Below, one piece after another: positions 56,306 to 64,000 of a DNA stretch of 64,000 nucleotides (within the stretch, counting starts at the first letter, position 1; each line of letters starts with the position of its first letter). This stretch comes from Streptomyces xantholiticus (GTDB lineage Bacteria; Actinomycetota; Actinomycetes; Streptomycetales; Streptomycetaceae): contig NZ_BMWB01000004.1 in NCBI RefSeq assembly GCF_014651015.1, positions 62,001 to 126,000 on the forward strand. The letters are read 5' to 3'. The translations under genes were made by a program, and so were the position numbers. The notes under the pieces are model-generated. The model searched no databases. It was not told where the DNA came from and saw only the letters and a list, made by a program, of their open reading frames with translations.

Positions 56306-56477
56306 ATCGCCGTTCCGTCGCTCGCTGGTCTGCCGGGCAGGGTCATTGTGCCGTACCGGACCGGGTTCGCTCCGTTCGATCCGGATAAGGAACACCCGAA
56401 GGAGGCCGCCGCTCTCAGGCACAACGCGCCGAGAGCCCGGGGCAGTTGTCCGCCCCGGGCCCCCGCACCGCACTTCG

Positions 56478-57740
56478 TCAGCCGAGCCTGGCCCGCACCT
56501 GTGCGACCAGATCGGCGAGCGCCACCGGCTCCTGCTCGCCGGACTCCATGTCCTTGAGCTGGACCACGCCCTCGGCGAGATCGCGCTCACCGCCGATGAT
56601 CGCGTACCGGGCGCCGCTGCGGTTGGCGTTCTTCATCGCGCTCTTGAGGCCCCTCCCGCCGTACGAGAAGTCGGCGGCGACGCCCGCCTTGCGCAGCTCG
56701 GTCACGACGCCGAACAGGAGGCGCCGCGCCTCCTCGCCGAGCGGGACCGCATACACGCTGGTGGCGGCCGGGATCTCCAGCTCGACACCCTCCGCCTCCA
56801 GCGCCAGCACGGTGCGGTCCACGCCCAGCGCCCAGCCGACGGACGGCAGCGCGGGGCCGCCGATCATCTCGGACAGACCGTCGTAGCGGCCGCCGCCGCC
56901 CACCGCGGACTGCGAGCCGAGACCGTCGTGGACGAACTCGAACGTGGTGCGCGTGTAGTAGTCGAGGCCGCGCACCAGCTTCTCGTCGTCCTCGAAGGAG
57001 ACGCCGGCCGCCTGCAGCAGCGCCCGCACCTCCTCGTGGTACGCCTTGCACGCGTCACACAGGTAGTCGCGCAGCATCGGCGCGCCCACCAGCTGCTTCT
57101 GCACGGCGTCCCGCTTGTCGTCGAGGACCCGCAGCGGGTTGATCTCGATACGGCGGCGGGTGTCCTCGTCGAGGTCGAGGTCGCGCAGGAAGGTCTGCAG
57201 CGCCTCGCGGTAGACGGGGCGGCACTCCTTGTCGCCGAGCGAGTTGAGCAGGATGCGGAAGTTGCGCAGCCCCAGCGATCGGTACGCCTGGTCGGCCAGG
57301 ATGATCAGCTCTGCGTCCAGCGCCGGGTCCTCCGCGCCGATCGCCTCGGCGCCGACCTGGGAGAAGTGCCTGTACCGGCCCTTCTGCGGGCGCTCGTAGC
57401 GGTAGTACGAGCCCGAGTACCAGAGCTTCACCGGAAGATTCCCGGCCTTGTGCAGGTTGCCCTCCAGCGCCGCGCGCAGCACGGACGCCGTGCCCTCCGG
57501 GCGCAGCGCGAGCTCGGTGCCGCCCCTGGTGGTGAGCGTGTACATCTCCTTGGTGACGATGTCGGTGGACTCGCCGACGCCGCGCGAGAAGAGGGAGACG
57601 TCCTCGAAGCCGGGCGTCTCGATGTATCCGTAACCGGAGGTCTTCAGCGGCGCGGCGATGGCCTCGCGCACCGCCAGATACGTCGCGGACGACGGCGGAA
57701 GCAGGTCGAAGGTGCCCTTGGGGGCCTTGAAGGTGCTCAC
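56478..57740 (-). CDS. hisS: Histidyl-tRNA synthetase
   Basis: A 420-residue class II synthetase. Motifs: [14 protein letters not shown] at the start, motif 2 region [16 protein letters not shown], HisA-type [14 protein letters not shown], motif 3 [13 protein letters not shown] and the C-terminal anticodon domain. The GTG at 57740 with GAGAG 5 bases upstream fits the family N-terminus; a GTG at 57755 overlaps the preceding stop by 4 bases (GTGA) and is an alternative giving 5 extra residues. Confidence 0.96.
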   Translation of the reverse strand: MSTFKAPKGTFDLLPPSSATYLAVREAIAAPLKTSGYGYIETPGFEDVSLFSRGVGESTDIVTKEMYTLTTRGGTELALRPEGTASVLRAALEGNLHKAGNLPVKLWYSGSYYRYERPQKGRYRHFSQVGAEAIGAEDPALDAELIILADQAYRSLGLRNFRILLNSLGDKECRPVYREALQTFLRDLDLDEDTRRRIEINPLRVLDDKRDAVQKQLVGAPMLRDYLCDACKAYHEEVRALLQAAGVSFEDDEKLVRGLDYYTRTTFEFVHDGLGSQSAVGGGGRYDGLSEMIGGPALPSVGWALGVDRTVLALEAEGVELEIPAATSVYAVPLGEEARRLLFGVVTELRKAGVAADFSYGGRGLKSAMKNANRSGARYAIIGGERDLAEGVVQLKDMESGEQEPVALADLVAQVRARLG

Positions 57741-57751
57741 GGAATCTCTCG

Positions 57752-58459
57752 TCACATTCCTCGTCGGGGAGCTTCCAGGCTCCCGTGGCCGGCGGCCACC
57801 TCACGCAGGTACGGATTGGTGGCGCGCTCACGGCCGATGGTCGTCTGGGGGCCGTGGCCGGACAGCACCACGGTCGAGTCGTCGAGCGGCAGGCACACCC
57901 GGGCCAGCGACTCGAGCATCTCGTCCATGTCGCCGCCGGGCAGGTCCGTGCGTCCGATGGAGCCGGCGAACAGCAGGTCGCCCGAGAAGAACACGGACGG
58001 AACGTCCGCGGACTCGGGCATCCGGAAGGTCACCGACCCCTTGGTATGACCGGGCGCATGGGCGACGGAGAAATCGAGGCCGGCGAGGCTGAGCGCGGCA
58101 CCGTGCGTGAGCTCCTTGACGTCGTCGGGCTCGCCCACGGTGAGCTCGCCCATCAGTGGCATCCCGATGGAGCGCCCCAGAGCCTTCTCCGGGTCACTCA
58201 TCATGTAGCGGTCCTCGGGGTGGATCCAGGCCGGTACGTCGTGGGCACCGCACACCGGGACGACGGAGGCGACGTGGTCGATGTGACCGTGGGTGAGGAC
58301 GACGGCGACGGGCTTGAGCCGATGCTTCTTCAGCGCTTCCTCGACACCCTCGGTGGCCTGGTGGCCCGGGTCGATGATCACGCACTCCTCGCCTGCGGCG
58401 GGGGCGACCAGGTAGCAGTTGGTCCCCCAGGCCCCGGCGGGGAACCCGGCAATAAGCAC
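57752..58459 (-). CDS. Metallo-beta-lactamase-fold hydrolase (glyoxalase II-like)
   Basis: A 235-residue MBL-fold enzyme. The zinc-binding THGHIDH motif (56-62), HAPGHT (His ligand), [14 protein letters not shown] (bridging Asp) and SGHGPQT (last His) are all intact. Glyoxalase II-type thioester hydrolase activity is plausible, but Streptomyces lack glutathione, so a mycothiol or other thioester is more likely. GTG start at 58459, GAGGA 5 bases upstream. It immediately precedes hisS, with a possible 4-bp overlap. Confidence 0.88.
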   Translation of the reverse strand: MLIAGFPAGAWGTNCYLVAPAAGEECVIIDPGHQATEGVEEALKKHRLKPVAVVLTHGHIDHVASVVPVCGAHDVPAWIHPEDRYMMSDPEKALGRSIGMPLMGELTVGEPDDVKELTHGAALSLAGLDFSVAHAPGHTKGSVTFRMPESADVPSVFFSGDLLFAGSIGRTDLPGGDMDEMLESLARVCLPLDDSTVVLSGHGPQTTIGRERATNPYLREVAAGHGSLEAPRRGM

Positions 58460-58620
58460 GATCGTCCTCAGTTCGGTTGTCGTCGGACAGCTGATGCGAT
58501 GGATTGCAGCAGATCAGAGCCTACCGGCGCTGCTCATCCCACAGCCAACCCGTATACGGTACGGGGCAGGCTCGGCGGTTATCACTACGCGACGTACCAG
58601 ACCTACAAGGAGAAGACCCG

Positions 58621-59400
58621 GTGGTCAGCAGCGATCAGCGGCGGCGGCAGCTCGCCAGGGAGAAGTTCGAGCGCCAGCAGCAGCGTCGGGAGCAGGCGCG
58701 GAGGAAGGCCAAGATGCGCAACTCGGCCATCGCGGCGGCGGTCGCCGTTGTGCTCTGCGCGGGCGGTGCCGTCTACGCCATGGGCCTCACCGGCGACAAG
58801 AAGGACGACGCCGCGCCGCTCGACCTTCCGCCGAGTTCCTCACCCTCGAAGAGCAGCAATCCCGAGCCGGCGATGGCGATCGACAAGAAGGCCAAGTACT
58901 CGTTCGCGATCAAGACGAACCAGGGCGACATCGCGATCGCCATGGACGCCGCGAAGACGCCGCACACGGTGAACTCGTTCAAGTCGCTGGCGGACAAGGG
59001 CTACTTCGACGGTACGAAGTGTCACCGTCTGACCACGCAGAACATCTTCGTCCTGCAGTGCGGAGACCCGAAGGGCGACGGCACCGGCGGTCCCGGCTAC
59101 ACGATCCCCGACGAGAACCTGGGGGGCCTCGGCAAGCCGGCGGCCGACGGCACGGTGACGTTCCCGGCGGGGACGGTCGCGATGGCGAACACCAGCCAGC
59201 CGAACTCGGGCGGCAGCCAGTTCTTCCTCGTCTACAAGGACACCAAACTGCCCCCCGCCTACACCCCGTTCGGGACGATCGACGACAAGGGTCTGAAAGT
59301 CGTGAACGACGTGGCGAAGGCCGGAGTCGAGGGCGGCGGCACGGACGGCCCCCCGAAGAAGGCGGTCGCCGTCGAGAAGGCCACGGTCACGAAGGTGTGA
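58621..59400 (+). CDS. Membrane-anchored peptidylprolyl isomerase (cyclophilin type)
   Basis: A 259-residue protein: cytoplasmic basic N-terminus with a Gln/Arg-rich helix (1-33), one membrane span at about 35-54, a Ser/Pro linker and an extracytoplasmic cyclophilin domain (about 90-258). Cyclophilin landmarks are HTVNSFKSLADKGYFDG, GGPGYTIPDE, VAMANTSQPNSGGSQFF and TPFGTI. It likely helps fold exported proteins. GTG at 58621 has AAGGAG 9 bases upstream. It is divergent from the MBL hydrolase. Confidence 0.92.
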   Translation: MVSSDQRRRQLAREKFERQQQRREQARRKAKMRNSAIAAAVAVVLCAGGAVYAMGLTGDKKDDAAPLDLPPSSSPSKSSNPEPAMAIDKKAKYSFAIKTNQGDIAIAMDAAKTPHTVNSFKSLADKGYFDGTKCHRLTTQNIFVLQCGDPKGDGTGGPGYTIPDENLGGLGKPAADGTVTFPAGTVAMANTSQPNSGGSQFFLVYKDTKLPPAYTPFGTIDDKGLKVVNDVAKAGVEGGGTDGPPKKAVAVEKATVTKV

Positions 59401-59574
59401 GCGGCACAATTTCGGTCGCGCTGAGTGCGGACAGCCGGGCGGCCGGTCGCCTAGATTGGGCGTTGTGCAGCGTGTGCTGACGCGCGCTGTGGAGGGCGGG
59501 CGAGGCCCGTCCGGGAAACTGTGGACGATGCCCGGGGGGACGACCCCTCGTCGGCATCAGGTTGAGGAGGCGCT

Positions 59575-60804
59575 GTGAGCAGCGACCCGTGGGGCCGCGT
59601 CGACGAGACGGGCACCGTGTACGTGCGTACTGCCGAGGGCGAGCAGGTCGTCGGATCGTGGCAGGCCGGGACTCCAGAGGAGGCTCTGGCCTACTTCGAG
59701 CGCAAGTACGAGGGCCTGGTGGTCGAGATCGGCCTCCTCGAACGGCGGGTGAAGACGACCGACCTGTCGGCCAAGGACGCGCAGACCGCCATCGACCATC
59801 TGCGTCAGCAGGTGGACGAGCACCACGCGGTGGGCGACCTCCAGGCACTTCGGGTGCGCCTCGACGCGCTGGTGGAGACGGTCGACAAGCGCCGCGAGGA
59901 GCGCAAGGCCCAGAGGGCGAAGCAGACCGACGAGGCGCGCCGGGCCAAGGAGGCACTGGTCACCGAGGCCGAGGAGCTGGCGCAGAGCGAGCAGTGGCGG
60001 TCGGCCGGTGAGCGGCTGCGTGCGCTGGTGGACACCTGGAAGGGCCTGCCCAGGCTCGACCGGAAGTCCGACGACGAGCTGTGGCACCGCTTCTCGCACG
60101 CCCGTTCCGCGTTCTCCAAGCGCCGCAAGGCGCACTTCGCGTCACTGGACGCGCAGCGCGAGGAGGCGCGCCGGACCAAGGAGCGGCTGGTCGCGGAGGC
60201 CGAGGCGCTCTCCGGTTCCACCGACTGGGGCGTCACCGCGGCCCGTTACCGGGACCTGATGGCGCAGTGGAAAGCCGCGGGCCGTGCACAGCGCGAGGCG
60301 GAGGATGACCTGTGGAACCGTTTCCGCGGTGCCCAGGACGTCTTCTTCGCGGCGCGCAGCGGTGTTTTCGCAGAGCGTGACGCGGAGCAGGCGGAGAACC
60401 TCAAGCTGAAGGAGGAGCTCGCTGCCGAGGCGGAGAAGCTGGTGCCGGTGACCGATCTGAAGGCCGCCCGTGCCGCCTTCCGTTCGATCAACGAGCGCTG
60501 GGAGGCCATCGGCCATGTGCCGCGTGACGCCCGTCCCAAGGTCGAGGGCCGGATGCACGCGGTGGAGCGGGCCCTGCAGGAGTCCGAGGAGAACGAGTGG
60601 CGCCGGACGAACCCGGAGGCGCGTGCGCGTGCCGAGGGTCTGACCGGCCAGCTGCAGGCGGCCGTCGACAAGCTGCGTGGACAGATCGACGCGGCCCGCG
60701 CCTCCGGCAACAACGCCAGGGCGGACAAGCTCGCCAAGGAACTCGAGGGCCGGCAGGCGCTGCTGGACCAGGCGCTGAAGGGCCTGCAGGAGTTCGGGGG
60801 CTGA
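59575..60804 (+). CDS. DUF349 domain-containing coiled-coil protein
   Basis: A 409-residue, highly charged helical protein with several DUF349 repeats: units such as SDDELWHRFSHARSAFSKRR and AEDDLWNRFRGAQDVFFAAR recur about 75-80 residues apart, separated by W-G/W-K motifs (DTWKGLP, AQWKAAGRA, NERWEAIGHVP). Some bacterial DUF349 proteins bind tRNA or RNA, but no function is assigned here. GTG start at 59575 has a perfect GAGGAGG 4 bases upstream. It ends at a bidirectional terminator facing relA. Confidence 0.9.
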   Translation: MSSDPWGRVDETGTVYVRTAEGEQVVGSWQAGTPEEALAYFERKYEGLVVEIGLLERRVKTTDLSAKDAQTAIDHLRQQVDEHHAVGDLQALRVRLDALVETVDKRREERKAQRAKQTDEARRAKEALVTEAEELAQSEQWRSAGERLRALVDTWKGLPRLDRKSDDELWHRFSHARSAFSKRRKAHFASLDAQREEARRTKERLVAEAEALSGSTDWGVTAARYRDLMAQWKAAGRAQREAEDDLWNRFRGAQDVFFAARSGVFAERDAEQAENLKLKEELAAEAEKLVPVTDLKAARAAFRSINERWEAIGHVPRDARPKVEGRMHAVERALQESEENEWRRTNPEARARAEGLTGQLQAAVDKLRGQIDAARASGNNARADKLAKELEGRQALLDQALKGLQEFGG

Positions 60805-60814
60805 GCAAGCACGT

Positions 60815-60851
60815 GGAAGGGGCCCGTACGGATGCGTACCGGGCCCCTTCC
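60815..60851. terminator. Bidirectional terminator between the DUF349 gene and relA
   Basis: A 12-bp stem (GGAAGGGGCCCG 60815-60826 with its complement at 60840-60851) whose loop also pairs (TAC/GTA). It lies between converging genes, 10 bp from each stop codon. Confidence 0.85.
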
Positions 60852-60860
60852 CGCGTGCCG

Positions 60861-63344
<2,484 letters not shown>

Positions 63345-63447
63345 GAGCGCTCCTCGTGCGGTTCCGGGTCCCCCGGACAGGCCCGGAAAGCCCATGGTAT
63401 CGACCTCGGCGGTCCCGATCGCGCGGGGACAGGAGCCTCTCACAACG

Positions 63448-63486
63448 CGAGACGGGCACCCGGGTGTTTCCCAGGTGCCCGTCTCG
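63448..63486 (-). terminator. Terminator of apt
   Basis: A 13-bp perfect stem (CGAGACGGGCACC / GGTGCCCGTCTCG) with a 13-base loop, about 48 bp past the apt stop on the minus strand and 104 bp before the relA start codon. Confidence 0.8.
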
Positions 63487-63534
63487 GCGGATCGATGTGC
63501 GAGCCCAACGGTGAATCCGCAGCTCACACGCGCG

Positions 63535-64000
63535 TCACAAGGTGATCAGGGCCTCCAGCGGCGCACCGGCCAGCGATGGCTCGAGCCGGGGCCGGCCGCC
63601 CAGGAATCCCAGTTCCATCAGTACGACGACGCCGGCGACGTCCGCTCCCGCGCGGCGGACCAGTTCCAGGGACGCCTCCGCGGTGCCGCCGGTGGCGAGG
63701 ACGTCGTCGATGACCACGACGCGGTCGCCCGCTCTGAGGTCCTCGGCGTGCACCTCGATCTCGGCGGTGCCGTACTCCAGCTCGTACGCCTGGGAGAGCG
63801 TCGCCCCGGGGAGCTTGCCCGCCTTGCGCACCGGGATGAACCCGAGGCCGGCACGGACGGCGACCGGGGCGGCGAGGATGAAGCCGCGGGCCTCGAGGCC
63901 CACGATCTTCGTCGCCCCGTTGCGCACGCAGAACTCGCTCAGTGCGTCGGTCAGCGCCGTGAACGCGGCCGGGTCGGCGAGCAGCGGCGTGATGTCCTTG
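63535..64000 (-). CDS. apt: Adenine phosphoribosyltransferase, C-terminal part (5' end outside window)
   Basis: Makes AMP from adenine and PRPP (purine salvage). The visible 154 codons begin inside the protein with [12 protein letters not shown] and include the conserved [18 protein letters not shown], the [12 protein letters not shown] loop, and the PRPP-binding [14 protein letters not shown]. The start and about 25 residues lie beyond the window edge. It precedes relA on the same strand, the common actinobacterial secDF-apt-relA order. Confidence 0.96.
   Translation of the reverse strand, partial: KDITPLLADPAAFTALTDALSEFCVRNGATKIVGLEARGFILAAPVAVRAGLGFIPVRKAGKLPGATLSQAYELEYGTAEIEVHAEDLRAGDRVVVIDDVLATGGTAEASLELVRRAGADVAGVVVLMELGFLGGRPRLEPSLAGAPLEALITL

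Overview
The window is high-GC (about 70%) DNA from a Streptomyces chromosome. Evidence for the genus is the codon use, frequent GTG/TTG starts, the genes bldD and sIHF, an FMN-riboswitch ribD, and a gene order (ribD, guaB1, rpe, rsmB-fmt, priA, metK, coaBC, rpoZ, gmk, sIHF, pyr, bldD, nusB-efp, aro, mltG-ruvX-alaS, rpsD, rarA, hisS, relA, apt) that, from memory, matches the Streptomyces core chromosome. No tRNA, rRNA, CRISPR array, prophage or insertion sequence was seen.

1-5.2 kb: end of the riboflavin locus (ribE fragment, ribD, FMN riboswitch), followed by two decayed genes. One is an intact chitinase-type promoter followed only by the last part of a chitin-binding domain. The other is a ROK-family protein that has lost its N-terminal and middle parts. 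A large GAF/PAS/SpoIIE-type PP2C phosphatase lies between them.

5.2-11.6 kb: a probable lysine catabolic module made of a cationic amino acid permease, an Lrp/AsnC regulator, a DavA-like amidase and a DavB-like L-amino acid monooxygenase. The two promoters (permease and davA) share an unusual layout: three CGCAAC boxes about 21/22 and 30/31 bp apart, the nearest exactly 9 bp from a candidate -35. This is the most interesting accessory signal in the window.

11.7-20.2 kb: a small HATPase (anti-sigma type) facing a SigB/SigF-family sigma factor, GuaB1-type GMP reductase, a SorC-family regulator, rpe, rsmB, fmt and a small HTH protein.

20.7-27 kb: priA (catalytically degenerate), metK, coaBC, rpoZ, gmk and sIHF. 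27-37.3 kb: the pyrimidine operon pyrR-pyrB-pyrC-(PH-like membrane protein)-carA-carB-pyrD-pyrF, with a PyrR-type RNA hairpin just before the pyrR Shine-Dalgarno and a hairpin between carB and pyrD. bldD is divergent, with a palindromic operator.

38-48.5 kb: nusB, efp, a PepP-like protein with altered metal ligands, a P-loop ATPase, the aroC-aroK-aroB-aroQ chain with 4-bp stop/start overlaps, aroE, mltG and ruvX. 48.5-64 kb: alaS with two small membrane proteins, rpsD, an iron box in front of a DUF2470 gene, rarA, VKOR, hisS, a metallo-beta-lactamase-fold hydrolase, a cyclophilin, a DUF349 protein, relA (Rsh) and a partial apt.

Most of the window is conserved housekeeping sequence. Strong hairpins mark nearly every transcription-unit boundary. 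I found no wholly unknown large system. The best leads are the shared-box lysine module, the orphaned chitinase promoter, the iron box, the PepP-like pseudo-enzyme and the unexplained membrane protein inside the pyr operon.
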